This document shows, piece by piece, positions 7,395 to 16,324 of a DNA stretch of 51,465 bases. The position numbers were made by a program, and so were the translations under genes. How positions within the stretch are numbered: the stretch's first letter is position 1; each line of letters begins with the position of its first letter. Source of the stretch: Pseudomonas sp. LS-2 (GTDB taxonomy: Bacteria > Pseudomonadota > Gammaproteobacteria > Pseudomonadales > Pseudomonadaceae); NCBI RefSeq assembly GCF_003605735.1, contig NZ_QXTJ01000009.1, positions 47,666 through 99,130 on the forward strand. The letters are read 5' to 3'. Below the pieces are notes generated by a model that was not told the DNA's origin, made no database searches, and saw nothing but the letters and a program-made list of their open reading frames with translations.

Positions 7395-7859
7395 ATGCAC
7401 TGTCCCTTTTGCGGTGCCAACGACACCAAAGTCATTGACTCGCGCCTCGTTGCCGAAGGCGATCAGGTTCGCCGCCGTCGTGAATGCGTTGCCTGCGGCG
7501 AGCGTTTCACCACTTTCGAAACCGCTGAACTGGTTCTGCCCCGGCTGATCAAGCAGGACGGCAGCCGACAGCCCTTCGATGAAGAGAAGCTGCGGGCCGG
7601 CATGCAGCGAGCGCTGGAAAAGCGCCCCGTCAGCGTCGAGCGTCTCGAGGCGGCCCTGGCCCATATCAAAAGCAAACTGCGCGCAACCGGCGAGCGTGAG
7701 GTCAAATCCTTGATCGTCGGTGAGCTGGTGATGGGCGAGCTGCAAAAACTCGACGAAGTGGCCTATATCCGCTTTGCTTCGGTGTATCGGCGGTTCCAGG
7801 ATCTCAACGAGTTCCGCGAAGAAATCGATCGACTGGCCCGCGAGCCGGTTAAAGAGTGA
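7395..7859 (+). CDS. nrdR: Transcriptional repressor NrdR
   Basis: The 154-residue protein starts at ATG 7395 ([10 protein letters not shown]). It has a zinc ribbon with Cys3, Cys6, Cys31 and Cys34 and an ATP-cone domain (about 49-139) beginning [20 protein letters not shown] and reading [12 protein letters not shown]. NrdR senses ATP/dATP and represses ribonucleotide reductase genes at NrdR boxes. Its stop overlaps the GTG lying before the ribD ATG, so the two genes are tightly coupled, the common nrdR-ribD arrangement of gammaproteobacteria. Confidence 0.97.
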   Translation: MHCPFCGANDTKVIDSRLVAEGDQVRRRRECVACGERFTTFETAELVLPRLIKQDGSRQPFDEEKLRAGMQRALEKRPVSVERLEAALAHIKSKLRATGEREVKSLIVGELVMGELQKLDEVAYIRFASVYRRFQDLNEFREEIDRLAREPVKE

Positions 7860-7861
7860 GC

Positions 7862-9001
7862 ATGTCCTCCACAGAGCAAAGCGTGCTCGACGCCTTCTAC
7901 ATGGCGCGAGCGCTGGAACTGGCGCGCAAGGGCGTCTACTCGACGCACCCCAATCCTCGGGTCGGTTGCGTGATCGTGCGCGATGGCGAGGTGGTTGGCG
8001 AGGGCTGGCATGTCCGTGCCGGCGAGCCCCACGCCGAAGTCCACGCTTTGCGTCAGGCGGGTGACAAGGCCCGTGGCGCGACCGCCTACGTCACCCTCGA
8101 ACCTTGCAGCCACCATGGACGCACACCGCCCTGCGCCGAAGCGCTGGTCAATGCCGGTGTTGATCGAGTGGTCGCCGCGATGCAGGACCCCAACCCCGAT
8201 GTCGCCGGACGCGGCCTGCTGCGTTTGATGAGCGCCGGTATCGCGGTGCAGAGCGGCGTGCTGGAGACCGAGGCTCGGGCCATCAACAAGGGGTTTCTCA
8301 AACGCATGGAGCACGGCCTGCCGTATGTGCGGGTCAAGCTGGCGATGAGTCTCGATGGCCGCACGGCCATGGCCAGTGGAGAAAGTCAGTGGATCACCGG
8401 CCCCGAAGCGCGCTCGGCGGTGCAGCGTCTGCGTGCCCAATCCAGCGTGGTGCTGACCGGAGCCGACACGGTACTCGCCGACAACGCGCGTCTCACTGTT
8501 CGCCCCGATGAGCTGGGCCTGAATGCCGAACTGACGGCGCTGGCCATGACCCGTCCGCCGTTGCGCGTGCTGATCGACGGGCGCCTGCGGGTGCCACTGG
8601 ACTCGCCGTTTTTCAAGGCGGGCAGTGCGTTGGTCGCGACCTGCGCGGCAGCCTCAGCCCGCGAGCGATATCACGACGAGGGCCATGAAATGCTGGCGCT
8701 GGCGAGCAGCGGTGGGCATGTCGATCTGCGCAAGTTGCTGGTCGAACTGGCCGCTCGTGGCGTCAACGACGTGCTGGTCGAAGCCGGTCCCAAACTCGCA
8801 GGCGCGTTCACTCGTCTGGGTCTGGTCGATGAGTTCCAGATTTTCATTGCGGGCAAGTTCATGGGCTCGTCAGCCCGGCCATTGCTGGACCTGCCACTGG
8901 CGCAAATGAACGAGGCGCTCGAACTGAAGATCGTCGAAATGCGCGCAATCGGAAATGACTGGCGAGTCATCGCAATACCTGCGGCGAGCGCGAGCGTATA
9001 A
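7862..9001 (+). CDS. ribD: Bifunctional riboflavin deaminase/reductase RibD
   Basis: The 379-residue protein joins two domains. The N-terminal deaminase (about 12-145) has the zinc site HAEVHAL and PCSHHGRTPPC, and the C-terminal reductase (about 148-365) starts LPYVRVKLAMSLDGRTAM with SQWITG and the GADTVLADN loop. It carries out the second and third steps of riboflavin synthesis after GTP cyclohydrolase II. The ATG at 7862 is chosen; a GTG two codons upstream is the alternative. The next gene, riboflavin synthase, starts 46 bases later. Confidence 0.96.
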   Translation: MSSTEQSVLDAFYMARALELARKGVYSTHPNPRVGCVIVRDGEVVGEGWHVRAGEPHAEVHALRQAGDKARGATAYVTLEPCSHHGRTPPCAEALVNAGVDRVVAAMQDPNPDVAGRGLLRLMSAGIAVQSGVLETEARAINKGFLKRMEHGLPYVRVKLAMSLDGRTAMASGESQWITGPEARSAVQRLRAQSSVVLTGADTVLADNARLTVRPDELGLNAELTALAMTRPPLRVLIDGRLRVPLDSPFFKAGSALVATCAAASARERYHDEGHEMLALASSGGHVDLRKLLVELAARGVNDVLVEAGPKLAGAFTRLGLVDEFQIFIAGKFMGSSARPLLDLPLAQMNEALELKIVEMRAIGNDWRVIAIPAASASV

Positions 9002-9047
9002 TTTTCGGCCATCGTATCTACGCTGGCCCTGTTCTCCCGGAGGACCC

Positions 9048-9719
9048 ATGTTTACCGGCATTATCGAATCCATCGGCAGCATCCGCGCCATTACTCCCAA
9101 AGGCGGCGATGTCCGCGTTTATGTAGAGACCGGCAAACTCGACCTTTCCGACGTCAAGCTGGGCGACAGCATCGCCGTCAACGGCGTCTGCCTGACTGCA
9201 GTCGAACTGCCCGGTGACGGTTTCTGGGCTGATGTCAGCCGCGAAACCCTGGACGTCACGGCCTTCGTCGATCTGAAAACCGGCAGCCGCGTCAATCTGG
9301 AAAAAGCCCTGACGCCGACCACTCGCCTGGGCGGTCATCTGGTCAGCGGCCACGTCGATGGCGTCGGCGAGGTTCTCTCCCGCGAAGAAAACGCCCGTGC
9401 GATTCAGTTCCGCATGCGCGCCCCCCGTGAGCTGGCCAAGTACATTTCCCACAAGGGCTCGATCACTGTCGATGGCACAAGCCTGACCGTGAACGCCGTC
9501 AACGGCGCCGAGTTCGAGCTGACCATCGTGCCGCACACCCTGGCCGAGACCATCATGGGCGACTACCGCCCGGGTCGTAAGATCAACCTGGAAGTCGATC
9601 TGCTGGCGCGTTACCTGGAGCGCTTGCTGCTCGGTGACAAGGCTGCCGACCCGACGCCTGCCCAGGGCGGCACCATCACCGAAAGCTTTCTGGCCGCCAA
9701 CGGCTACCTCAAATCCTGA
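9048..9719 (+). CDS. ribE: Riboflavin synthase, alpha subunit
   Basis: The 223-residue protein starts [10 protein letters not shown] at ATG 9048, preceded by a strong GGAGGA site. It has the internal duplication of the family: two lumazine-binding repeats, each with a [12 protein letters not shown] motif ([13 protein letters not shown] near 43-55; [12 protein letters not shown] near 140-151). It converts two 6,7-dimethyl-8-ribityllumazine molecules to riboflavin and the pyrimidine precursor. The gene is also called ribC in Pseudomonas. It lies 17 bases before ribBA. Confidence 0.96.
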   Translation: MFTGIIESIGSIRAITPKGGDVRVYVETGKLDLSDVKLGDSIAVNGVCLTAVELPGDGFWADVSRETLDVTAFVDLKTGSRVNLEKALTPTTRLGGHLVSGHVDGVGEVLSREENARAIQFRMRAPRELAKYISHKGSITVDGTSLTVNAVNGAEFELTIVPHTLAETIMGDYRPGRKINLEVDLLARYLERLLLGDKAADPTPAQGGTITESFLAANGYLKS

Positions 9720-9736
9720 ATCGAAGGGGGTGCCGC

Positions 9737-10828
9737 GTGGCGCTCAATAGCATCGAAGAACTGGTTGAAGACATTCGCCAAGGCAAGATGGTCATCCTCA
9801 TGGATGACGAAGATCGCGAGAACGAAGGCGATCTGATCATGGCCTCCGAGTGCGTCAAGGCCGAGCACATCAACTTCATGGCGCGTTATGCCCGTGGCCT
9901 GATCTGCATGCCGATGACCCGCGAGCGCTGCGAAGCCCTGAAGCTGCCGCTGATGGCACCGCGCAACGGTTCGGGGTTTGGCACCAAGTTCACCGTTTCC
10001 ATCGAAGCTGCAGAAGGCGTGACCACCGGCATTTCCGCCGCTGACCGTGCGCGCACCGTCCAGGCTGCCGCCGCCAAGGACGCCAAGGCCGAAGACATCG
10101 TCAGCCCTGGCCACATCTTCCCGTTGATGGCCCAGGCCGGCGGCACCCTGTCTCGCGCTGGCCACACTGAAGCGGCGTGCGATCTGGCGCGAATGGCCGG
10201 TTTCGAGCCAACGGGTGTGATCTGCGAAGTGATGAATGATGACGGCACCATGTCCCGTCGTACAGAACTGGAAGCCTTCGCTGCCGAGCACAACATCAAG
10301 ATCGGCACCATCGCCGACCTGATCCATTACCGGATGATCCACGAACGTACCGTTCAGCGGATAGCCGAGCAGCCGCTGGATAGCGAGTTGGGCCACTTCA
10401 ATCTGGTCACCTATCGTGATTCGGTCGAAGGTGACGTTCACCTGGCGCTGACCCTGGGCAAGATCTGCGCTGAAGAGCCGACCCTGGTTCGCGTCCACAA
10501 CATGGACCCGCTGCGCGACCTGCTGATGGTCAAACAGCCCGGTCGCTGGAGCTTGCGCGCCGCCATGAGTGCGGTTGCAGAGGCGGGCAGCGGTGTGGTT
10601 CTGCTGCTCGGTCACCCGCTCGATGGCGACGCGGTACTGGCCCATGTGCGTGAAACCGCAGGCGCGGCACCGGTCAAGACACCGACCACTTACAGCACGG
10701 TCGGCGCCGGTTCGCAGATCCTTCGCGACCTGGGTGTGCGCAAAATGCGTCTGTTGAGTTCGCCAATGAAGTTCAACGCGATATCCGGTTTCGATCTGGA
10801 AGTTGTAGAATACGTGCCCTCCGAATAA
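9737..10828 (+). CDS. ribBA: DHBP synthase with degenerate GTP cyclohydrolase II domain
   Basis: The 363-residue protein starts at GTG 9737 after an AAGGGGG site. Residues 1-200 are a full 3,4-dihydroxy-2-butanone-4-phosphate synthase with the acidic loop [12 protein letters not shown] and GHTEAACDL. Residues about 205-363 keep the GCHII fold pattern ([20 protein letters not shown]). They lack the zinc cysteines: [13 protein letters not shown] replaces HSECLTGD, no CDC follows, and the QEGRG loop reads LLGHPLDGD. The C-terminal domain is therefore probably not a cyclohydrolase. A complete ribA lies at 14386. Confidence 0.94.
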   Translation: MALNSIEELVEDIRQGKMVILMDDEDRENEGDLIMASECVKAEHINFMARYARGLICMPMTRERCEALKLPLMAPRNGSGFGTKFTVSIEAAEGVTTGISAADRARTVQAAAAKDAKAEDIVSPGHIFPLMAQAGGTLSRAGHTEAACDLARMAGFEPTGVICEVMNDDGTMSRRTELEAFAAEHNIKIGTIADLIHYRMIHERTVQRIAEQPLDSELGHFNLVTYRDSVEGDVHLALTLGKICAEEPTLVRVHNMDPLRDLLMVKQPGRWSLRAAMSAVAEAGSGVVLLLGHPLDGDAVLAHVRETAGAAPVKTPTTYSTVGAGSQILRDLGVRKMRLLSSPMKFNAISGFDLEVVEYVPSE

Positions 10829-10912
10829 AGACCGGCAGGTCATGTACCGTGCAAACCTCGGGTTTTCACGGTTTTTGTCCCTGCGGTCGCCGATTCGTGG
10901 CCTAAAATCCCT

Positions 10913-10937
10913 GCAAGCGCGCCTGATGCGCGCTTGC
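10913..10937 (+). terminator. Hairpin between ribBA and ribH
   Basis: A perfect 10-bp stem GCAAGCGCGC/GCGCGCTTGC with loop CTGAT is followed by TTGCTCTTTAAT. The U-tract is broken, so it may attenuate or partly terminate between ribBA and ribH rather than act as a full stop. The rest of the 143-base gap shows no FMN-riboswitch conserved core. Confidence 0.6.
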
Positions 10938-10971
10938 TTGCTCTTTAATACGAAACACGAGACTCAGCCGA

Positions 10972-11448
10972 ATGACCCTGAAGACCATCGAAGGTACCTT
11001 CATCGCCCCCCAAGGTCGCTATGCCCTGGTGGTTGGCCGCTTCAACAGCTTCGTCGTGGAAAGCCTGGTGAGCGGTGCCGTTGATGCCCTGGTTCGCCAT
11101 GGCGTGAGCGAAAGCGACATCACCATCATCCGCGCGCCGGGTGCTTTCGAAATCCCGCTGGTTGTGCAGAAAGTCGCTCAGCGCAGCGAATTCTCCGCGA
11201 TCATCGCCCTGGGCGCCGTGATCCGTGGTGGCACTCCGCACTTCGAATACGTGGCGGGCGAATGCACCAAGGGCCTGGCTCAGGTTTCCATGGAGTTCGG
11301 CGTTCCGGTCGCCTTCGGCGTGCTGACGGTCGATTCCATCGAGCAAGCCATCGAACGTTCCGGCACCAAAGCCGGTAACAAAGGTGCCGAAGCTGCCCTG
11401 TCCGCTATCGAGATGGTCAGCCTGTTGGCGCAGTTGGAGGCCAAGTGA
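10972..11448 (+). CDS. ribH: 6,7-dimethyl-8-ribityllumazine synthase
   Basis: The 158-residue protein has the lumazine synthase motifs [49 protein letters not shown] and [17 protein letters not shown]. It condenses the ribBA product with the pyrimidine from RibD to make lumazine, the substrate of riboflavin synthase. In most bacteria it forms large icosahedral or decameric shells. Its stop overlaps the GTG start of nusB, a common ribH-nusB coupling. Confidence 0.97.
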   Translation: MTLKTIEGTFIAPQGRYALVVGRFNSFVVESLVSGAVDALVRHGVSESDITIIRAPGAFEIPLVVQKVAQRSEFSAIIALGAVIRGGTPHFEYVAGECTKGLAQVSMEFGVPVAFGVLTVDSIEQAIERSGTKAGNKGAEAALSAIEMVSLLAQLEAK

Positions 11449-11945
11449 TTAACGACGAAAGCGATCAGTTCAATCCGCGCGAACCTCGCCCGGCCGACGC
11501 TGGCAAACCATCGAAGAGTGAAAAGCGCCGTGCTGCGCGCAAGCTTGCGATGCAGGCGCTCTACCAATGGCACATGGCCAAGCAGTCGCTGAACGAGATC
11601 GAAGCCCAGTTCCGTGTCGACAACGACTTCAGCGATGTCGACGCCGCCTACTTCCGTGAAATCCTGCATGGGGTTCCTGCGAAGAAGGCTGAGATCGATG
11701 TCGCGCTGACGCCATGCCTGGACATCACCATCGACGAGCTGGACCCGGTTGAACTGGCCGTATTGCGCCTGTCCACCTGGGAGTTTCTGGAGCGCATCGA
11801 TGTGCCGTATCGCGTGGTAATCAACGAAGGCATCGAGCTGGCTAAAGTCTACGGTTCGACCGACGGCCACAAGTTCGTCAACGGTGTTCTCGACAAGCTG
11901 GCTCCGCGTCTGCGCGAAGTCGAAGTCAAGGCCCACAAGCGCTGA
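11445..11945 (+). CDS. nusB: Transcription antitermination factor NusB
   Basis: The 166-residue protein starts at GTG 11445, overlapping the ribH stop. A charged, likely flexible N-terminus (1-27) is followed by the all-helical NusB domain: [68 protein letters not shown]. NusB binds boxA RNA with NusE in rRNA antitermination and phage N complexes. thiL follows 58 bases later. Confidence 0.96.
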   Translation: MINDESDQFNPREPRPADAGKPSKSEKRRAARKLAMQALYQWHMAKQSLNEIEAQFRVDNDFSDVDAAYFREILHGVPAKKAEIDVALTPCLDITIDELDPVELAVLRLSTWEFLERIDVPYRVVINEGIELAKVYGSTDGHKFVNGVLDKLAPRLREVEVKAHKR

Positions 11946-12003
11946 GGCGTCTGGATTTCTCCAGAACCTTGAGCTGTCCAGAACATTGGAAACGTGCGAC
12001 GCC

Positions 12004-12969
12004 ATGGGCGAGTTCGAGCTGATCCGCAACTACTTCGCCGCTGCGCCATGTGCGCAGCCTGGCGAAGGTGTCGCGTTGGGGATCGGCGACGACTGCGCCC
12101 TGTTGTCGGTAGACGCCGGCGAGCAATTGGCGATTTCTACCGACACGCTGGTCGCCGGGGTGCATTTTCCCGACGGCTGCGATCCTTTTCTGTTGGGCCA
12201 GCGAGCCCTGGGCGTCTCTGCCAGCGATCTGGCGGCGATGGGCGCCAAACCCCTTGCACTCACCCTTGCCCTGACCTTGCCGGACGTGTCCGCCGACTGG
12301 CTGCAGGCGTTCGCCCGTGGTTTGAACGCAATGGCCCAAGGCTGCTCGATGCGCCTGATCGGCGGCGATACCACTCGCGGACCGCTGAGCCTCACCGTCA
12401 CGGTGTTCGGTTCGGTGCCGGCGGGGCAGGCACTGAAGCGCAGCGGCGCACGCCCGGGTGATTTGCTGTGCGTAGGCGGTCCACTCGGTGACGGCGCGGG
12501 CGCCCTACCGCTGGTGTTGAACCAGCGCAGCACCGAGGCGTCTACCACACAGGCTCTGCTGGCGCGCTACTGGTCGCCGCAACCGCAGCTCGAGCTGGGC
12601 ATGGCGTTGCGCGGCAAGGCTACGGCGGCGCTGGATATCTCTGACGGGCTGCTTGCCGACTGTGGACATATCGCGGTGGCATCAGGTGTACGGTTGCTGG
12701 TCGAGCGTGACAAAGTGCCGATGTCTGACGCGCTGCGGGCGTTCTTCGATCCTGAAGCGGCGCTGAATGCCGCGCTCAGTGGTGGAGACGACTACAGACT
12801 GGCGTTCACACTGCCGGCATCATTGCTGGCCGATCTGGTCTGCGCTGGCTGGCCGGTCTTCGTGATCGGTCAGGTGGTCGAGGGGCAGGGCGTAGCGCTT
12901 ATCGATGAATATGGACAGGACGTCACTCCGTTGACTCGGGGTTATCAACATTTTCGGGAGACACGGTGA
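12004..12969 (+). CDS. thiL: Thiamine-monophosphate kinase
   Basis: The 321-residue protein starts at ATG 12004 (MGEFELIRNYF), the usual ThiL start. It has the AIR synthase-like fold with GIGDDCALL, STDTLVAGVHFP, KALGVSASDLAAMGA-type text (RALGVSASDLAAMGAKP), GGDTTRG and LDISDGLLAD. It phosphorylates thiamine monophosphate to the cofactor thiamine diphosphate. The GTG of pgpA overlaps its stop. Confidence 0.96.
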   Translation: MGEFELIRNYFAAAPCAQPGEGVALGIGDDCALLSVDAGEQLAISTDTLVAGVHFPDGCDPFLLGQRALGVSASDLAAMGAKPLALTLALTLPDVSADWLQAFARGLNAMAQGCSMRLIGGDTTRGPLSLTVTVFGSVPAGQALKRSGARPGDLLCVGGPLGDGAGALPLVLNQRSTEASTTQALLARYWSPQPQLELGMALRGKATAALDISDGLLADCGHIAVASGVRLLVERDKVPMSDALRAFFDPEAALNAALSGGDDYRLAFTLPASLLADLVCAGWPVFVIGQVVEGQGVALIDEYGQDVTPLTRGYQHFRETR

Positions 12970-13475
12970 CAGACCATCCTAATCAGGTCCCGGCGGAAAA
13001 CGTTCCGCCGTCGGTATGGACCAACCCCTGGCATTTCCTGGCCTTCGGCTTCGGTTCCGGCACCTTGCCCAAGGCGCCCGGCACGTGGGGTTCCATGGTC
13101 CCCGTGCCGTTCATTCCACTGTGGCAAATGCTGCCGGATTGGGGCTACTGGCTGATGCTGGGGCTGACCATGCTGTTCGGCTTCTGGCTGTGCGGCAAGG
13201 TGGCGGACGATCTGCGCGTGCACGACCATGAAGGCATTGTCTGGGACGAAATGGTCGGCATGTGGATCACTTTGTGGCTGGTTCCCGAAGGCTGGGTCTG
13301 GCTGCTGGTGGGGTTCCTGGTGTTTCGCTTCTTCGACATTCTCAAACCGTGGCCCATTCACTGGATCGACAAGCACGTTCACGGCGGCGTCGGCATCATG
13401 CTGGACGATGTTCTGGCGGGGGTTTTTGCGTGGGTGGCGATGCAGGGGCTAGTCTGGGTGTGGGGAGTGATATAG
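12966..13475 (+). CDS. pgpA: Phosphatidylglycerophosphatase A
   Basis: The 169-residue membrane protein starts at GTG 12966, overlapping the thiL stop. It carries the PgpA motifs FGFGSGTLPKAPGTWGS, VWDEMVGMW, FRFFDILKPWPI and GGVGIMLDDVLAG, with four hydrophobic segments. It dephosphorylates PGP to phosphatidylglycerol in the inner membrane. The thiL-pgpA pair is standard in Pseudomonas. Confidence 0.95.
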   Translation: MTDHPNQVPAENVPPSVWTNPWHFLAFGFGSGTLPKAPGTWGSMVPVPFIPLWQMLPDWGYWLMLGLTMLFGFWLCGKVADDLRVHDHEGIVWDEMVGMWITLWLVPEGWVWLLVGFLVFRFFDILKPWPIHWIDKHVHGGVGIMLDDVLAGVFAWVAMQGLVWVWGVI

Positions 13476-13485
13476 GAAACCTCTC

Positions 13486-14274
13486 ATGGGCCGCATTGGG
13501 ATGAAATGTCTCCCTGGCGTGGTGATCTTGTTGGGGTGCTGGATGGCGAGCGTCGCAGTCGCCGCCGACGTGCCCGCAGACAAGCCCGACGACATCGTGC
13601 TGGTGAGCGAGCAGTGGATCGCCTACACCAAAGCGAACGGCACCGGCCTGGGTTGGGACTTGATGCGCGAGGTGTTCGAGCCCGCCGGTATCAAGGTTGC
13701 CTTGCGAACCGAACCTTACACGCGGGCTGTCGGTCTGGTGCAACGTGGCGAGGCCGATGCCTGGGTGGGCGCTTACCAGGATGAGGTCGAGGGCACGCTC
13801 TATCCCAAATGGCACTACGACACCGACGAGATCTATGCGCTGGGCCTGGCCTCCAAGCCGGCTCCGACGTTGAAGACCCTGGGCAATTACCGTCTGGCCT
13901 GGGTACGCGGTTACGAGTATCAGCACTACCTTCCCAACGTGCTGCATTTCAATGAAGTCGCCAGACGCGATCACATTCTGTCGATGCTCGATCACGCCCG
14001 CGCTGATCTGTACATCGATGCCAGGCCCGAAGTGGACTTCATCCTTGGGCAGACCAAGGAACCGCAACGTTTTCGTATGACGTATCTGACCGCGATCCCG
14101 CTGTTTCTGAGCTTTGCCGACAATGCCCGAGGACATTTCCTGCGTGATCTGTTCGATCAGCGCATGGCTCAACTGGTGCGCTCCGGCAAGCTGCGGCCGA
14201 TTTTCGCTCGCTGGAAACAACCTTATCCGTTCAATGCAGATGAAAGTACGGGCAAGACCGGGGCCATTCAATGA
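13486..14274 (+). CDS. Periplasmic substrate-binding protein (family 3 type)
   Basis: The 262-residue protein starts at ATG 13486, 9 bases after AGGAAA; an ATG at 13501 is the alternative. A signal peptide ends near AVAAD. The mature part is a SBP_bac_3-like domain with EQWIAYTKANGTGLGWDLMR, YTRAVGLVQRGEADAWVGAY and a C-terminal GHFLRDLFDQRMAQLVRSGK. No permease or ATPase lies nearby, so it may be an orphan sensor or binding protein rather than part of a transporter. The ligand is unknown. It matches PA4048/PA4049-position genes. Confidence 0.75.
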   Translation: MGRIGMKCLPGVVILLGCWMASVAVAADVPADKPDDIVLVSEQWIAYTKANGTGLGWDLMREVFEPAGIKVALRTEPYTRAVGLVQRGEADAWVGAYQDEVEGTLYPKWHYDTDEIYALGLASKPAPTLKTLGNYRLAWVRGYEYQHYLPNVLHFNEVARRDHILSMLDHARADLYIDARPEVDFILGQTKEPQRFRMTYLTAIPLFLSFADNARGHFLRDLFDQRMAQLVRSGKLRPIFARWKQPYPFNADESTGKTGAIQ

Positions 14275-14385
14275 TCAAGCTTCCTGATCTGAATGGCCGA
14301 CAATTCAGCCTAAGCGCCTGCGGGAACCTGCTGTTACAATGCTGCCTTGCTAATCTCCAGCCCTCATACTGATCAGGAGCACACG

Positions 14386-15003
14386 GTGCCCGTCGTATTT
14401 GTCGCGGCTTCCAAGCTGCCTACCCCTTTTGCCACCTTCAAAATGAACGGCTTTCTCGAGCAGGAAACTGGTCGCGAGCACGTAGTCCTTACCCTTGGCG
14501 ATGTATCGGATGGCGCCCCTGTTCTCGGTCGTGTGCATTCCGAGTGTCTGACTGGCGATGCCTTGTTCAGCCAGCGTTGCGATTGCGGCTCTCAGCTCGA
14601 AGCTGCGTTGCGTGCCATTGCTGCCGAAGGCCGGGGTGTTCTGTTGTACTTGCGTCAGGAAGGACGCGGCATCGGTTTGATGAACAAGATCCGTGCCTAT
14701 GAATTGCAGGATGGCGGTGCTGATACCGTCGAAGCGAACGAACGTCTGGGGTTCGCCGCTGACCAGCGCGATTACGCCATTTGCTCGCCGATGCTCGAGC
14801 ATCTGGGCATCAAGTCGCTGCGTCTTATGACCAACAACCCGCGCAAGGTCAAAGCCTTGACCGACATGGGTATCACCGTTGCCGAGCGCGTGCCGCTGCA
14901 CACCGGCCACAACCCGCACAACAAGCTGTACCTGGCGACCAAAGCGGGCAAACTCGGCCACATGATGGGCAACGAGCATCAGAGCGAGGTCGATCCGGCG
15001 TGA
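14386..15003 (+). CDS. ribA: GTP cyclohydrolase II
   Basis: The 205-residue protein starts at GTG 14386 ([18 protein letters not shown]), with CAGGAG 9 bases upstream. The zinc ligands are complete in [20 protein letters not shown], the catalytic loop [15 protein letters not shown] is intact, and the GTP-binding [12 protein letters not shown] is present. It opens the imidazole ring of GTP, the first step in riboflavin synthesis. It supplies the activity that the C-terminal half of RibBA has lost. The next gene starts at the overlapping GTGA. Confidence 0.96.
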   Translation: MPVVFVAASKLPTPFATFKMNGFLEQETGREHVVLTLGDVSDGAPVLGRVHSECLTGDALFSQRCDCGSQLEAALRAIAAEGRGVLLYLRQEGRGIGLMNKIRAYELQDGGADTVEANERLGFAADQRDYAICSPMLEHLGIKSLRLMTNNPRKVKALTDMGITVAERVPLHTGHNPHNKLYLATKAGKLGHMMGNEHQSEVDPA

Positions 15004-15422
15004 CACGCGGCAACGTGCGCCGTCGTCTGGCGCTGGCGTGGTGGCGGCAACTGGCATTGACGCTGGGGCCGCTGGTGGTGGTCTGCGTGTTTTTCGGCGG
15101 CGACACGGCGAGCACTCCGTCAGTGTTCGCCATGCCACTGTTCATCGCAGGCATCGCCTCAATGTTCCTCAGCCTCAAGCCATTCGGCGTCTACATGCGA
15201 TCTTTGATCACTACCCAGAAAGCGCTCGATAGCCCTGAAGAGCCCACTGCCTGGCTACGCCTTGCAGCTGATCGACGCATGGCATTCCTGTATGCCGGTC
15301 TCCCTGCATGGATCGCTGCGCTGGCCGTGTTCGCCGATCTGGAAGCCGTTGCACTGGCTTTGCTGGCGCTGTCCAGCGTCGTTCTCCTTTACCTCTATCG
15401 CATTCCACGCCAGTTAGCCTGA
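15000..15422 (+). CDS. Small inner-membrane protein, 140 aa
   Basis: The start is GTG 15000, overlapping the ribA stop; the reading frame upstream of it is antisense-like noise inside ribA. The protein has four likely membrane helices ([67 protein letters not shown]), no charged catalytic motif and a basic C-terminus. It corresponds to the PA4046 position. The function is unknown. The following btuF-like gene starts one base from its stop, so the three genes ribA-this-btuF appear coupled. Confidence 0.75.
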   Translation: MTRGNVRRRLALAWWRQLALTLGPLVVVCVFFGGDTASTPSVFAMPLFIAGIASMFLSLKPFGVYMRSLITTQKALDSPEEPTAWLRLAADRRMAFLYAGLPAWIAALAVFADLEAVALALLALSSVVLLYLYRIPRQLA

Positions 15423-16219
15423 TGCGTCTGCTCATCGCCTCTGTGCTGTTGCTGATGGCCGGGCAGAGTCTTGGTGCCGAGCGCGTGATCAGCCTTGCGC
15501 CTTCGCTGACTGAAATCGTCGTTGAGCTCGATGCCGCGGACCTGCTGGTCGGCGTGCTCGATGGTGGACAGCGTCCGGCTCAGGTCGCGGCAGTGCCGAC
15601 GGTTGGGCATTACGGGCAGCTGGAAATGGAGCGGTTGCTGAGTTTGCAGCCCGATCTTTTGTTGCTCTGGCCGGGCAGTGTCAGCGTTGCCCAGCGCGAT
15701 CAGTTGCGCCGCATGAACATCCCGACGTTCACGGCCGAGCCGCATTCGCTGTACCAACTGGCAGATCAGATCGAGCAGATTGGTGAACGTCTGGGGCGTG
15801 GCGAGCGCGGGCGCCAGGTCGCGGGAGATTTTCGTCAGCGCTTGACCGAGTTGCGCCAGCGCTATCACCGCGACGTGCCGATGAGCGTGTTCTATCAGGT
15901 GTGGGACCAGCCGCTATATACGGTGGGTGGCGGACAGATCATCAGTGACGCGTTGAGCGTTTGTGGCGCACGTAATGTGTTTGCCGATCTCAGTCAGCCA
16001 GCGCCGCAGGTGAGTCTGGAAGCGGTTTTACAGCGCGATCCTGAGTTGATCCTGGCGAGCGATGCCCGGTTGTTGAAGGCCTGGAACAACTGGCGGCAGC
16101 TAAAGGCCGTCAAAACGCAGCATCTGTTGGCGGTGCCAGACAAAGGCCTGGAGCGGGCCAGTGGGCAGATGCTGGAGGCGGTGGCGAAGTTGTGTGAAAT
16201 CCTTTCGCCAAACCGCTGA
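15422..16219 (+). CDS. btuF: BtuF-like periplasmic cobalamin-binding protein
   Basis: The 265-residue protein starts at ATG 15422 with signal peptide [20 protein letters not shown]. It is a class III (TroA/BtuF) binding protein: RVISLAPSLTEIVVELDAAD, VPTVGHYGQLEMERLLSLQPDLLLLW, MSVFYQVWDQPLYTVGGGQIISDAL. BtuF delivers vitamin B12 to BtuCD. No btuCD genes are seen here. The convergent TonB receptor at 16325 supports the cobalamin assignment, although a related iron-chelate or cobamide ligand is possible. Confidence 0.85.
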   Translation: MRLLIASVLLLMAGQSLGAERVISLAPSLTEIVVELDAADLLVGVLDGGQRPAQVAAVPTVGHYGQLEMERLLSLQPDLLLLWPGSVSVAQRDQLRRMNIPTFTAEPHSLYQLADQIEQIGERLGRGERGRQVAGDFRQRLTELRQRYHRDVPMSVFYQVWDQPLYTVGGGQIISDALSVCGARNVFADLSQPAPQVSLEAVLQRDPELILASDARLLKAWNNWRQLKAVKTQHLLAVPDKGLERASGQMLEAVAKLCEILSPNR

Positions 16220-16226
16220 TATCGAC

Positions 16227-16315
16227 TGTAGGAGCGAGCTTGCCCGCGATTTCGGTTCACCCGTTGGCGCATTCGTCGCAGACCCACCACCATCGCGGGC
16301 AAGCGCGTTCCTACA
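16227..16315. repeat. REP doublet (GCCCGCGA family)
   Basis: Arms TGTAGGAGCGAGCTTGCCCG and CGGGCAAGCGCGTTCCTACA form an inverted pair around a loop of about 48 bases. It sits between the convergent btuF and btuB ends and could serve as a transcription barrier. Confidence 0.88.
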
Positions 16316-16324
16316 GGTGAACAG

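Noticed and set aside
10829..10971. FMN riboswitch before ribH
   Set aside because: None of the conserved FMN aptamer blocks is visible; only a simple hairpin is present.
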